From: Achromobacter aegrifaciens
GTDB lineage: Bacteria > Pseudomonadota > Gammaproteobacteria > Burkholderiales > Burkholderiaceae_B
DNA: 64,000 bases
Assembly (NCBI RefSeq): GCF_902859735.1
Contig: NZ_CADIJY010000021.1
Location: forward strand, 1-64,000
Reading direction: 5' to 3'
Shown here: in pieces, positions 1-8,199 of the stretch
How positions within the stretch are numbered: position 1 is the stretch's first letter
Layout of the letters: each line of letters starts with the position of its first letter
Made by a program: the position numbers and the translations under genes
Notes under the pieces: generated by a model
Databases searched by the model: none
Seen by the model: only the letters and a program-made list of their open reading frames with translations
What the model was told of the DNA's origin: nothing

Positions 1-488
1 GCTGCCGCGCCGTGCTCTGTCTGTTGGATCTTCACGGTCGCCGCGACGAGAAGTGTGCTTGGCGTTTTCGCCACCGGCGGGGGTGGGCGAGGATCTTGCG
101 GGGCCCGCCCCCGGCCGGCCGCGCGGGCGGCCTTTGGGGGCTTACGCGGTGTCTCGCGTCGAAGGATGACGCTGCGCGCTGGTGTTGAGTGCGTGGAGAT
201 GGGCAGGACGGGGGAGTGTGTAAGGGTCCGGCCGTGAGCTACTTGTGCTGGACGCTGGGGTTCTTACTTGATGCTTCACCCATCCCACGGAAGCGTCATG
301 AGGCGCCAAACGTTCGTCATTTCAACTCCGCCGCCGGATGGGCGGCGCGCGCGAGAGGATCTGCGTGCGCAAGCTTCTGTCCAACGCGCGCCGCCCATCA
401 CCGCCCCCCAAAAAACGGCGACAACCACTAGCAAACCGCTCGTCGCATTCGCGCCAGCGCACCCATCACGACGCAAGCAAGCGCGCAT

Positions 489-522
489 GCTCATTGCGGC
501 CGCCCGGGCGGCCGCAATGAGC
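489..522. repeat. 34-bp perfect palindrome
   Basis: Bases 489-505 are the exact reverse complement of 506-522, centred on CCCGGG and containing two NotI-type GCGGCCGC cores. No unpaired loop exists, so it would form a cruciform rather than a normal hairpin. No T-tract follows on either strand, so it does not look like a classic intrinsic terminator. Confidence 0.85.
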
Positions 523-584
523 GGGCCCCGCAAGACTCGCCACTGAACACGGCTCTAGCAACGCAACAAGCCAAGACGCAGATA

Positions 585-748
585 GCACGGCGGTGCGGGC
601 GGCATGGCGGCGAGCAACCTCGATGCGCCCGAGGGAATCTGAAGGAACCGCCGAAGGCGGTGACGAAGATGACGAAGGGGCAGTCCGGAGCGAACGCTCC
701 GGACCGCAATCGTGGGCGCTCGCCGCCATGCCGCCCGCACCGCCGTGC
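585..748. repeat. 31-bp inverted repeat enclosing a second hairpin
   Basis: 585-615 and 718-748 are perfect reverse complements of each other (31 of 31), separated by 102 bases. Inside the loop, 683-692 and 695-704 form a perfect 10-bp stem with an AA loop. The two arms carry the same GC-rich word in opposite orientation, as expected of a repeat unit present twice head to head. Confidence 0.85.
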
Positions 749-810
749 GGCCTACGAAGCTTCGCTCATGCACACCGCCGAAGCCCCGCTCAAAAACAAC
801 CCAAAAAAAA

Positions 811-2223
811 CTACAGCAACTTCCCCGGATTCATAATCCCCGCAGGATCCAATACAGCCTTGATTTCCCGCATCAACCGCAACTCCAGCGCGTCCTCGCT
901 ATGCAGGAAATGATCCCGCTTCAGCTGCCCGATCCCGTGTTCTGCCGAAATGCTCCCGCCATAGCGATTGACCTCGTCCAGCACCGCATCAGTGATCGCC
1001 GCCCCATGCACCGCCACCCAGTCGCGATCGGCTCCGGCCGGGCGCGACAGGTTGTAGTGCAGGTTGCCGTCGCCGAAGTGGCCGAAGATGAAGGGGCGGA
1101 TGTCCGGGTACAGCGCGCGCACGCGGGCCTCGGCGGATTCCATGAAGTCGGGAATGCGTTCGATCGGCAGCGACACGTCGTGCTTCAGGTGCGGGCCGTC
1201 GGCGCGTTGGGCTTCGGAGATTTCCTCGCGCAGCTTCCACAGCGCCTGCAATTGCGCCAGCGACGCCGACACGGCTGCGTCCAGGCACAGGCCGCGTTCC
1301 AGCGCCGTGCCGATCACGTTTTCAACAAGGCCATTGAGCGCGGCCTCATCGGCCGTGTCCGCCAGCTCCACCAGCACATAGGCCGGATAGCGCTGGTCAA
1401 AAGGTTCCTGCACACCCGCGGCGTGCGCCAGCACCAGATCCAGACAGTCGCCCGAGAAGTACTCGAACGCCTGCAGCCGCGCACCGCATTGCTCGAACAG
1501 GATCTCGAACAGTTGCAGGGCCTGCGCCGGCGACTCGACGGCGGCCAGCACCACCGAGCGCACATCAGTGCGCGGGAACAATCGCAAAGCGACGGCGGTA
1601 ATGACACCCAACGTGCCCTCGGAGCCGATCAGCAATTGCTTGAGGTCATAGCCGGTGTTGTCCTTGCGCAGCGTGCGCAGGCCGTGGAAGATCTCGCCCG
1701 TGGGCAGCACCGCTTCCAGGCCCAGCACCAGTTCGCGCGCCATGCCGTAACGCACCACGTTCACGCCGCCGGCGTTGGTGGCAACGTTGCCGCCGATCTG
1801 GCTGGAGTCTTCCGCGGCCAGGCTCAGCGGCAGCAGGCGGCCGGCGTCCTGCGCGGCACGGCGCAAATTGCCCAGGATCGCGCCCGCCTCGGCCACCATG
1901 GTGTTGGCGATGGTGTCGATGGAGCGCACGGCGTTCATGCGGTCCAGGCTCAGCACCACGTTGCCCGCGGCGGCATCCGGCGTGGCCCCGCCGCACAGGC
2001 CGGTGTTGCCGCCGCGCGGCACTACCGGCACGCCTGCCTCCTGGCACAGCGCCAGGCAAGTGGCGACCTCGGCGGTTGTGCGCGGGCGCACCACCGCCTG
2101 CGCGTTGCCCTTGTACAGGCCGCGCCAGTCGGACAGCCAGGGCGCAATGTCGGCCTCGGCGGTGATGACGGTATCGGGGCCCAGGGCCTGGACCAGGCGT
2201 TGCGTAAAGTCGGATGCGCTCAT
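811..2223 (-). CDS. FAD-binding oxidoreductase, GlcD / D-2-hydroxyacid dehydrogenase family
   Basis: A 470-residue flavoprotein of the vanillyl-alcohol-oxidase fold, expected to oxidise a D-2-hydroxy acid (D-lactate, D-2-hydroxyglutarate or similar) and pass electrons on. The FAD_binding_4 domain carries the PP-loop PRGGNTGLCGG at residues 69-79. The C-terminal FAD-oxidase domain carries HFGDGNLHYN (382-391) and EHGIGQLK (428-435), whose histidines normally bind metal or substrate. The length matches the single-subunit GlcD-like enzymes. The start overlaps by 4 nt (ATGA) the stop of the GntR regulator upstream, so the two are co-transcribed and the regulator probably senses the substrate. Exact substrate unknown. 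Confidence 0.88.
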   Translation of the reverse strand: MSASDFTQRLVQALGPDTVITAEADIAPWLSDWRGLYKGNAQAVVRPRTTAEVATCLALCQEAGVPVVPRGGNTGLCGGATPDAAAGNVVLSLDRMNAVRSIDTIANTMVAEAGAILGNLRRAAQDAGRLLPLSLAAEDSSQIGGNVATNAGGVNVVRYGMARELVLGLEAVLPTGEIFHGLRTLRKDNTGYDLKQLLIGSEGTLGVITAVALRLFPRTDVRSVVLAAVESPAQALQLFEILFEQCGARLQAFEYFSGDCLDLVLAHAAGVQEPFDQRYPAYVLVELADTADEAALNGLVENVIGTALERGLCLDAAVSASLAQLQALWKLREEISEAQRADGPHLKHDVSLPIERIPDFMESAEARVRALYPDIRPFIFGHFGDGNLHYNLSRPAGADRDWVAVHGAAITDAVLDEVNRYGGSISAEHGIGQLKRDHFLHSEDALELRLMREIKAVLDPAGIMNPGKLL

Positions 2224-2939
2224 GATGTCTGCCTTGCGGCGGGAGAGAGGAGATCGAGTTGCAGGCGGCTGGCCGCCTGTTGCAGATGGCGGGCGGCGGC
2301 GTGCCGCGCCCGTTCGGGATCGCGCGCGCGGATGGCCTCGAACACGGCCACGTGCTCCTGGTGCACGGCGGCCGTCAAACCGGCCTGCAGGCGGCTGTTG
2401 CTGCGCGCAGTGCTGACCGCCAGCCTGAGCTGCAGGTTCAGGTACTGCAACAGGTCCTGGTAGCAGCTGTTGTGCGTGGCGGCGGCAATGGCGCGGTGAA
2501 AGGCGATGTCGTGCTCCACGCCCTGCTCCGGGTCTTCCAGATGCGATCCCAGGTCAGCCAGGGCGCGCGCCATGGCGGCCAGGTCAGCATCGTCGCGCCG
2601 CAGCGCAGCCAGCGCGGCTGCGCCGCCTTCCAGCTCCATGCGCAGTTCGTAGACGCCGGCCAGCTGCTTGCGGTCCACGGCGATGCCGGCGGACAGCTGG
2701 AAGCCCTGCGCGCCCGTGCGCGACAACACGGTGCTGCCGGAACCCTGCCGGCTCTGGATCAGACCCTGGGCTCGCAGGCGTTCGGTGGCCTCGCGGATGA
2801 CCGCGGCGCTGACGCCGTATTGCTCGGCCAGCACGCGGCCCGCCGGCAGCTTGGCGCCGACGGGATAGGCGCCCCCGGCGATGTCGGCGGCGATCTGGCG
2901 GGCGACCTGTTCGGTCAGGGTGAGGCTCTTGGTCAGCAT
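2220..2939 (-). CDS. FadR-subfamily GntR transcriptional regulator
   Basis: A 239-residue regulator: an N-terminal winged helix of GntR type (about residues 8-75, with EQYGVSAAVIREATERLRAQGLI as the recognition region, residues 39-61) followed by an all-helical FCD ligand-binding domain (about 95-215) that in this family binds small carboxylic acids. It is the first gene of a two-gene unit with the GlcD-like dehydrogenase, which it overlaps by 4 nt. A palindrome at 2959-2987 lies just upstream of its own start, so autoregulation is likely. The putative -10 box is only 6 nt from the ATG and there is no ribosome-binding site, which suggests a leaderless message. Confidence 0.88.
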   Translation of the reverse strand: MLTKSLTLTEQVARQIAADIAGGAYPVGAKLPAGRVLAEQYGVSAAVIREATERLRAQGLIQSRQGSGSTVLSRTGAQGFQLSAGIAVDRKQLAGVYELRMELEGGAAALAALRRDDADLAAMARALADLGSHLEDPEQGVEHDIAFHRAIAAATHNSCYQDLLQYLNLQLRLAVSTARSNSRLQAGLTAAVHQEHVAVFEAIRARDPERARHAAARHLQQAASRLQLDLLSPAARQTS

Positions 2940-2945
2940 CCGGGC

Positions 2946-2987
2946 ATTATAGGCACACTTCTCAGGTTATCTGATAACTTTTGAGAA
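2946..2987 (-). promoter_or_regulatory. Promoter and palindromic operator of the GntR gene
   Basis: Reading the minus strand, TATAAT occupies 2951-2946 and the ATG begins at 2939, leaving 6 nt. Upstream is a two-layer palindrome: GTTATC (2966-2971), one T, GATAAC (2973-2978), flanked by TTCTCA (2959-2964) and TGAGAA (2982-2987). A repressor bound there would cover the -35 region. No good -35 hexamer is visible. Confidence 0.6.
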
Positions 2988-3041
2988 AGAAGCCGCTTCC
3001 AGATCGGGTTCAGGCTTGATGGATTACGCGAAGCGGGCGGA

Positions 3042-4229
3042 TCAGGCGACGGCGGGTTCGTCGTCCCGGACGGTCTTTTCGGCCTCATCCGCCCCGGCCA
3101 CCGCGCAACAGCGGCCGCCCTGCGCCTTGGCCCGGTAGAGGGCGGCATCGGCGGAATGCAAGGCAGCTTCCGGACTGCGGTTGGCGCCGGACACAATGGA
3201 AATGCCGATGGACAGGCCGACACTGACCCGCGTGCCATCCGCCAGCGTGATCGGCTGGGAAGCGTCATGCAGCAGGTGCTCGCCCAGCCGTAGCGCGGCC
3301 GTGGCGTCAATGCCGGTCACCAGCACGATGAACTCGTCGCCACCAATCCGCGCGGCCACGTCGTCCACCCGCAACATGGAGCGCATGCGCTGGGCGATGG
3401 TCATCAGCACCTGGTCGCCGGCAGCATGGCCGTAGGTGTCGTTGATGAGCTTGAAGTCGTCCATGTCCATGTACAACAGCGCCGCAGAACTGTCCTGGCC
3501 GCGCGCGCTGGCGCAGACGCGCTCCAGCGCGGCCTGCAGGCCGGCGCGGTTGGCCAGGCCGGTCAGCGCGTCTTCGCTGGCGCGGCGTTCGCTGTCGCGC
3601 TCGGCCAGCATGGTCGACACCAGGATGCGGTTGAGCCGGTGCGAGGCGACACTCATGCTGACCAGGTAGAACGGAATCTGGATGAAGACGATGGCTGTGA
3701 CGTATTCGCCGGTGAAGGCCGCGCCCAGGCACATCGGCCCCAGGCTCAGGAAGATCATGGCGCCGACCAGCCGCGGCGCGCCGTAGTTCCGGAAGCAGAT
3801 GCCGCCGGCCATGGCCCCGCAGGACACGCCCGCCAGGGTGGCGGCCAGCCAGTCGCCGTTGATGAAGGTGACGAAGACGCCGTAGCCCACGCTGAACGCC
3901 CACAGCAGCGCCAGCAGGATGTAGATATCGGTATGGGTATTGCCGCCCTTGGGCGCGGCGCGCAAGGCGGACCGCAGGATCAGCACGCGGACCAGGGCCA
4001 GTATCACCTCCATCGCCAGCCAGGACAGGTACAGCGGCTCGGGGCGGCGCCAGGCGACCACGCCGGAAATCATGAGGGTGTTGATGACGCCGCCGGCAAA
4101 AATGGGCAGCGTGCCGAACAAGCTGGCGATCAGGGCCGAACGGATGTCCGCAGGGGTGTCGTGCCCGGAATGCGTCAGCCAACGCGTCAGGCGCCATTTG
4201 GGCAAACTGAACTTCAGTGCTGTATCCAC
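3042..4229 (-). CDS. Membrane-bound diguanylate cyclase (GGDEF)
   Basis: A 395-residue protein expected to make cyclic di-GMP from GTP at the inner membrane. Residues about 30-205 hold roughly six hydrophobic segments forming an unclassified membrane sensor region. The cytoplasmic GGDEF domain follows (about 212-375), with an intact catalytic GGDEF at 296-300 and an RxxD motif (RVDD, 287-290) exactly five residues before it, so product inhibition through the I-site is predicted. No EAL domain is present. It is a single gene, separated by about 100 bases from its neighbours on both sides. The signal it senses cannot be read from sequence. Confidence 0.9.
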   Translation of the reverse strand: MDTALKFSLPKWRLTRWLTHSGHDTPADIRSALIASLFGTLPIFAGGVINTLMISGVVAWRRPEPLYLSWLAMEVILALVRVLILRSALRAAPKGGNTHTDIYILLALLWAFSVGYGVFVTFINGDWLAATLAGVSCGAMAGGICFRNYGAPRLVGAMIFLSLGPMCLGAAFTGEYVTAIVFIQIPFYLVSMSVASHRLNRILVSTMLAERDSERRASEDALTGLANRAGLQAALERVCASARGQDSSAALLYMDMDDFKLINDTYGHAAGDQVLMTIAQRMRSMLRVDDVAARIGGDEFIVLVTGIDATAALRLGEHLLHDASQPITLADGTRVSVGLSIGISIVSGANRSPEAALHSADAALYRAKAQGGRCCAVAGADEAEKTVRDDEPAVA

Positions 4230-4336
4230 GCGGTCACGTCCCTGGCCATCTACCCGCTTTCGGGTAGGCTGGCTGGCGTTATAGCAGGTATTTCAAGCCT
4301 TTAATATTGTCCGCGGGGCCAATCCCGGGCAGGAAA

Positions 4337-5092
4337 TCAGTGCCCGCGATGGCCGCAGACCGCGCATTCCGGGTCGCGCTGGACGTTGACGCTGCGCCAT
4401 TGCATGGTGCGCACGTCCAGCCACAGCAGGCGGCCGGACAGGCTTTCGCCCACCCCGGACAGCAGTTTCAGGGCCTCTGCGGCCTGCATGCTGCCGATGA
4501 TGCCGACGACCGGGGCGAACACGCCCATCGTGGCGCAATTGGCTTGCTCGACGTCGTCCGCTTCCGGGAACAGGCAGTGGTAACAGGGCGCGTTGTCGTC
4601 GCGCAGGTCATAGACGCTGACCTGGCCGTCGAAGCGTATGGCCGCGCCCGATACCAGTGGCTTGCGGTGCTGCACGCAGGCGCGGTTGATGGCGTGGCGG
4701 GTGGTGAAGTTGTCGGTGCAGTCCAGCACCAGGTCCGCCTGGGCGACGGCGTCGGACAGGGCCTGGCCTTCCAGCCGCTCGACGCGGGCATGGACCCGGG
4801 TCTGCGGATTGAAGGCCGCCAGCATGTCCCGCCCCGACTCGGCCTTGTGGCGGCCGACGCTGGCGGTGGTGTGCAGGATCTGGCGTTGCAGGTTGCTCAG
4901 CTCGACGACATCGTCATCGGCCAGGGTGATGTCGCCCACGCCGGCAGTGGCCAGATAGAGGGCGGCGGGGGAACCCAGTCCGCCCGCCCCCACGATGAGC
5001 ACACGCGCCGCCAGCAGTTTTTCCTGCCCTTCGATTCCCAGCTCGTCGAGCAGGATGTGGCGGGCGTAGCGCAGCAGTTGCTCGTCGTTCAT
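4337..5092 (-). CDS. moeB: Molybdopterin-synthase adenylyltransferase MoeB / ThiF family
   Basis: A 251-residue E1-like enzyme that adenylates the C-terminal glycine of MoaD (or ThiS) in cofactor sulfur transfer. The nucleotide-binding GAGGLGSPAA lies at residues 36-45, the DNLQR-type segment (SNLQRQ) at 66-71, and zinc cysteines are seen as CYHC (170-173) and CAVC (243-246). The length fits MoeB without a rhodanese domain. Its start overlaps the end of ctpA by 4 nt. MoeB and ThiF cannot be told apart reliably from sequence alone; no other molybdenum or thiamine gene is nearby. Confidence 0.85.
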   Translation of the reverse strand: MNDEQLLRYARHILLDELGIEGQEKLLAARVLIVGAGGLGSPAALYLATAGVGDITLADDDVVELSNLQRQILHTTASVGRHKAESGRDMLAAFNPQTRVHARVERLEGQALSDAVAQADLVLDCTDNFTTRHAINRACVQHRKPLVSGAAIRFDGQVSVYDLRDDNAPCYHCLFPEADDVEQANCATMGVFAPVVGIIGSMQAAEALKLLSGVGESLSGRLLWLDVRTMQWRSVNVQRDPECAVCGHRGH

Positions 5093-6534
5093 TTGTCCTT
5101 GCTGGGCTCGACTCCGGTCGGCGTGATCTTCATGCGCTGGGGCGTACCGCCGCCGGCCTTGGCATCAGCCTTGGCCTGGGCGCGGGCCGAACCCTTCTGC
5201 ACCGGCTTGCCGGCCAGCACGTTCAGGGCCTGTTGCAGCGGGAAGTCGTCCTTGCCGCCGAATTCGAACACCTTGGCCGGCACATCGGCGTTGTCTTCGC
5301 CGGCGCTGGACTTCACTTCGTTGGCCGTCTGCTGGTTGGACAGGTGGCGCTGCAGGTCGGCTTCGCGCGGCAGGCGGAACAGGTCGCCTTCGGCGGTGTC
5401 GGCCACGACGTAGTCGGGTTCGATGCCGGTGGCCTGGATCGAGCGGCCGCTCGGGGTGAAGTAGCGCGAGGTGGTCAGCTTGACCGCAGTGGTTTCGGAC
5501 AGCGGCAGGATCACCTGCACCGAGCCCTTGCCGAAGGTGCGGTTGCCCAGGACCTTGGCGCGCTTGTGGTCCTGCAGCGCGCCGGCCACGATCTCGGACG
5601 CCGAGGCGGAGCCCACGTTCACCAGCACCACCATCGGCACGGTCTTGGTCCAGGCCGGCAGGCCGGCCAGGTAGTTGCTTTCGCCGCGGGCGTATTCCGA
5701 AGGCGTGGCCAGGTACTTGTGGCGGGCGTCCGGAGTACGGCCGTCGGTGGTCACCACCACCGAGTCGGGCGGCAGGAACGCGCCGGAAACGCCGATGGCG
5801 CTGGTCAGCAGGCCGCCCGGGTCGTTGCGCAGGTCCAGCACCAGGCCCTTGGGGGCTTCCTTGGCGCCGAGGTCCTTCAATTGCTTGGCCAGGTCGGCGC
5901 CGGTCTTTTCCTGGAACTGGGCGACGCGGACGTAGCCGATGCCGTTGTCCAGCATCTTGCTGCGCACGCTGCGCACCTTGATGATGTCGCGCACGATCTT
6001 CAGCACGATGGGCTGCGGACGGTCGGCGCGCATGATGGTCAGCGTGATCGGCGACTTGGGCGCGCCACGCATCAGCTTGACGGCATCGTTGAGCGTCATG
6101 CCTTTGGTGGGCGTGTCGTCGATCTTGATGATGAGGTCGCCAGCCATCACGCCGGCACGGGCCGCGGGCGTGTCTTCGATGGGCGAGATGACCTTCACGA
6201 AGCCGTCTTCCGCGCCGACCTCGATGCCCAGGCCGCCGAACTCGCCTTGCGTGGCCGTCTGCATTTCGCGGAAGGCATCGGCGTCCAGGTAGGCCGAGTG
6301 CGGGTCGAGGTTCGACACCATGCCGGAGATGGCATTGTCGATCAGGGTCTTGTCGTCGACGGCCTCCACGTAGTTGTTCTTGATGGCGGCGAACACATTG
6401 CTCAGCTGCCTGAGTTCGTCCAGTGGCAGAGGGCTGCCGCGCTGGGCGACCGCGGTCACGCCTACGCTGAGCAACACACCAGCCACCGCACCGATGGCAA
6501 TCAGACCGAAACCGCGAAACTTACGAGTGCCCAT
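5089..6534 (-). CDS. ctpA: Carboxy-terminal processing protease (S41)
   Basis: A 481-residue periplasmic serine protease anchored or exported by the N-terminal hydrophobic stretch (about residues 8-30). A PDZ domain (about 90-170) precedes the S41 peptidase domain, with the nucleophile region GSASASEI near 310 and the catalytic lysine in RTFGKGS near 336. Family members trim C-termini of periplasmic proteins and peptidoglycan hydrolases. I start at the ATG at 6534, which has GGGAAG five bases upstream; the in-frame GTG six bases earlier overlaps that site. It sits between envC and moeB in a minus-strand run, and its adjacency to the hydrolase activator EnvC suggests a shared cell-wall role. 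Confidence 0.92.
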   Translation of the reverse strand: MGTRKFRGFGLIAIGAVAGVLLSVGVTAVAQRGSPLPLDELRQLSNVFAAIKNNYVEAVDDKTLIDNAISGMVSNLDPHSAYLDADAFREMQTATQGEFGGLGIEVGAEDGFVKVISPIEDTPAARAGVMAGDLIIKIDDTPTKGMTLNDAVKLMRGAPKSPITLTIMRADRPQPIVLKIVRDIIKVRSVRSKMLDNGIGYVRVAQFQEKTGADLAKQLKDLGAKEAPKGLVLDLRNDPGGLLTSAIGVSGAFLPPDSVVVTTDGRTPDARHKYLATPSEYARGESNYLAGLPAWTKTVPMVVLVNVGSASASEIVAGALQDHKRAKVLGNRTFGKGSVQVILPLSETTAVKLTTSRYFTPSGRSIQATGIEPDYVVADTAEGDLFRLPREADLQRHLSNQQTANEVKSSAGEDNADVPAKVFEFGGKDDFPLQQALNVLAGKPVQKGSARAQAKADAKAGGGTPQRMKITPTGVEPSKDK

Positions 6535-6593
6535 GCACACTTCCCGAATTTTGTTTTCGCCGATGGGGTTTGGTAATTACCAACGACATCAAT

Positions 6594-8192
6594 CTACTGC
6601 GCCAGCCATTGTGCCGGATCCACAGGAGCGCCACGATGGCGAATTTCAAAGTATAGGCCGGATTCCACTTGGCCGCCGGTCGCCCCGACCGTGGCGATGG
6701 TATCGCCACCCGTCACCGAATCTCCCACCCGTTTGAGCAGACTTTGGTTGTAAGCATAGACGGTCAGGTATTGCTGCCCATGATCCACAATGATGAGGTT
6801 GCCAAAACCCCGCAGCCAATCGGCGTAGACCACCGTGCCGGGGGCCACCACCTTGACCGGCGTGCCTTCGGCGGCGCGCAGCACCACGCCGCGCCATACG
6901 CCGCCATCCGGACGGTCGACCCCGAAGCGCCCCTGCACCTGGCCGCGCACCGGCATGGACAGCCCGTGGCGCAAGCCGTTGCCGCCGCCCACCGCCGGCG
7001 CGGCGCGCGCGGTCTGGGTTTGCTGCGCAGGCTCGCTACGGCTTGGAGCGGGCTTTTCCTCTATAGGTTCCGCCTTCCTGGGCGGTTCCGCGGGCTTGGC
7101 CTGAGGCGGCGGTTCGGGCGTGGTCAGCCGGGATTGTTTCTGCTCGGCCGGGCGCAGTCCGGCGGCATCCGGGTCGGCCACGGCCACGGGACCGCGGTTC
7201 TGGCGCGAGGCGGCTTCGACCTGTTCGCGCGCCTGGGCGGCATCGCGGGCGTCACGGGCGTCGCGCTCGCGCTTGGCGTTGTCGGCGGCCAGCTTGCGGT
7301 CAGCCTCGGCCTTCTTGCGGGCCTCGTCGGCGGCGCGGCGCTCGGCGTCGGCGCGTTTTTTGGCTTCCTCGGCGGCGCGGCGCGCTTCTTCCGCGCGACG
7401 CACTTCCTCGGCCCGCTTGCGCGCTTCCTCGGCACGGCGGGCGTCCTCGATCTGCTTGGCGATAGCCGCATCCAGATCGGTGATGAGCCGCGACAGGCGC
7501 TGGTCGTCGCGGCCCAGTTTGTTGGCTTCGGCGCGCTGGGCGGCGATCTGCCCTTCCAGCTGGGCCAGCAGCGTGGCGCGCTCCTTCTGCTGACGGACCA
7601 GCGCGGTCTTCTGCTCGGAGGTCTCGGCCACGACTTTTTCGATTTCGGCGCGGCGGGCGTCGGCGCGCCCCTGCAGGGCGGCCAGGCGCTCGATGTCTTC
7701 GCGCAGGGCCTGCACGGCCTGGGCGCGGGCCTGCGACACGTAATCCAGATAGCCCAGGTTGCGCCCCAGCACCTGGGGATCGTCGCCCGATAGCAGGGCG
7801 GTCCAGGGTGACAGGCCGCTGGTGTATTGGGTGCGCAGCTGTTCGGCCAGTTCGGTGCGGCGCTTGGCCAGCACCGCCTGCTGGGCGCCGATCTGCTTTT
7901 CCAGGCCGGTCAGGTCGGCCTGCGCCTGACGGTTGGCCTCGGCCAGCTCCCGCAGGCGCAGGTTGATCTTGGAAATCGCCGACTCGGACTGCTTGAGCGC
8001 GTCGGCGGCTTCCTTGCGGGCAGCCTCGCGGTCATCGATATCCTTTTGCAGGTTCTCGATGCGGTCGCGCAAGGCGGCCTGCTGCTTTTCCGCGTCGGAC
8101 TGGCGGCCGGCAAGGTCGTTGGGCGCGGCGCGAGCCGACAGCGCTCCACCGGTCAACATGACCGCCAACAACAACCCTGCCGCGCGACGCAT
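6594..8192 (-). CDS. envC: EnvC-like murein hydrolase activator (degenerate LytM/M23)
   Basis: A 532-residue periplasmic protein. A signal peptide (residues 1-22, ending ARAA) is followed by long coiled coils with alanine/arginine/glutamate-rich repeats (about 25-330), a proline-rich linker, and a C-terminal LytM domain (about 415-530). The LytM domain ends YFEIRHRG where catalytic M23 enzymes have an HxH, and WRGVVLRA replaces the first metal-binding histidine, as in E. coli EnvC. It should therefore activate amidases at the septum rather than cut peptidoglycan. The ATG at 8192 is chosen because the signal peptide begins there; AAGGA within the end of gpmA serves as its ribosome-binding site, 7 bases separating the two genes. 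Confidence 0.9.
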   Translation of the reverse strand: MRRAAGLLLAVMLTGGALSARAAPNDLAGRQSDAEKQQAALRDRIENLQKDIDDREAARKEAADALKQSESAISKINLRLRELAEANRQAQADLTGLEKQIGAQQAVLAKRRTELAEQLRTQYTSGLSPWTALLSGDDPQVLGRNLGYLDYVSQARAQAVQALREDIERLAALQGRADARRAEIEKVVAETSEQKTALVRQQKERATLLAQLEGQIAAQRAEANKLGRDDQRLSRLITDLDAAIAKQIEDARRAEEARKRAEEVRRAEEARRAAEEAKKRADAERRAADEARKKAEADRKLAADNAKRERDARDARDAAQAREQVEAASRQNRGPVAVADPDAAGLRPAEQKQSRLTTPEPPPQAKPAEPPRKAEPIEEKPAPSRSEPAQQTQTARAAPAVGGGNGLRHGLSMPVRGQVQGRFGVDRPDGGVWRGVVLRAAEGTPVKVVAPGTVVYADWLRGFGNLIIVDHGQQYLTVYAYNQSLLKRVGDSVTGGDTIATVGATGGQVESGLYFEIRHRGAPVDPAQWLAQ

Positions 8193-8199
8193 AGGAATA

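Larger units (their letters stand above)
1..810. other. Non-coding tract rich in palindromes
   Basis: No open frame here has a recognisable product; the frames present are short, overlap on both strands and carry arginine/proline/alanine-rich translations typical of random GC-rich DNA. What the stretch does hold is secondary structure: a 34-bp perfect palindrome (489-522), a 31-bp inverted repeat (585-615 with 718-748) enclosing a 22-nt hairpin (683-704), a 10-bp palindrome CGAAGCTTCG (755-764), and an interrupted inverted repeat linking 87-108 with 521-540. It lies downstream of the FAD dehydrogenase gene that ends at 811. It could be an intergenic repeat cluster or a decayed element; neither is proved. 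Confidence 0.6.

Noticed and set aside
55-780. Several short frames on both strands in the left-end tract
   Set aside because: They overlap each other, lack ribosome-binding sites and translate to arginine/proline-rich random sequence through palindromes.
712-2463. A 583-codon plus-strand frame
   Set aside because: Antisense to the FAD dehydrogenase and part of the GntR gene; no recognisable domain or start context.
811-2939. A glycolate-oxidase operon (glcDEF)
   Set aside because: Only one GlcD-like subunit is present beside the regulator; no glcE or glcF gene is adjacent.
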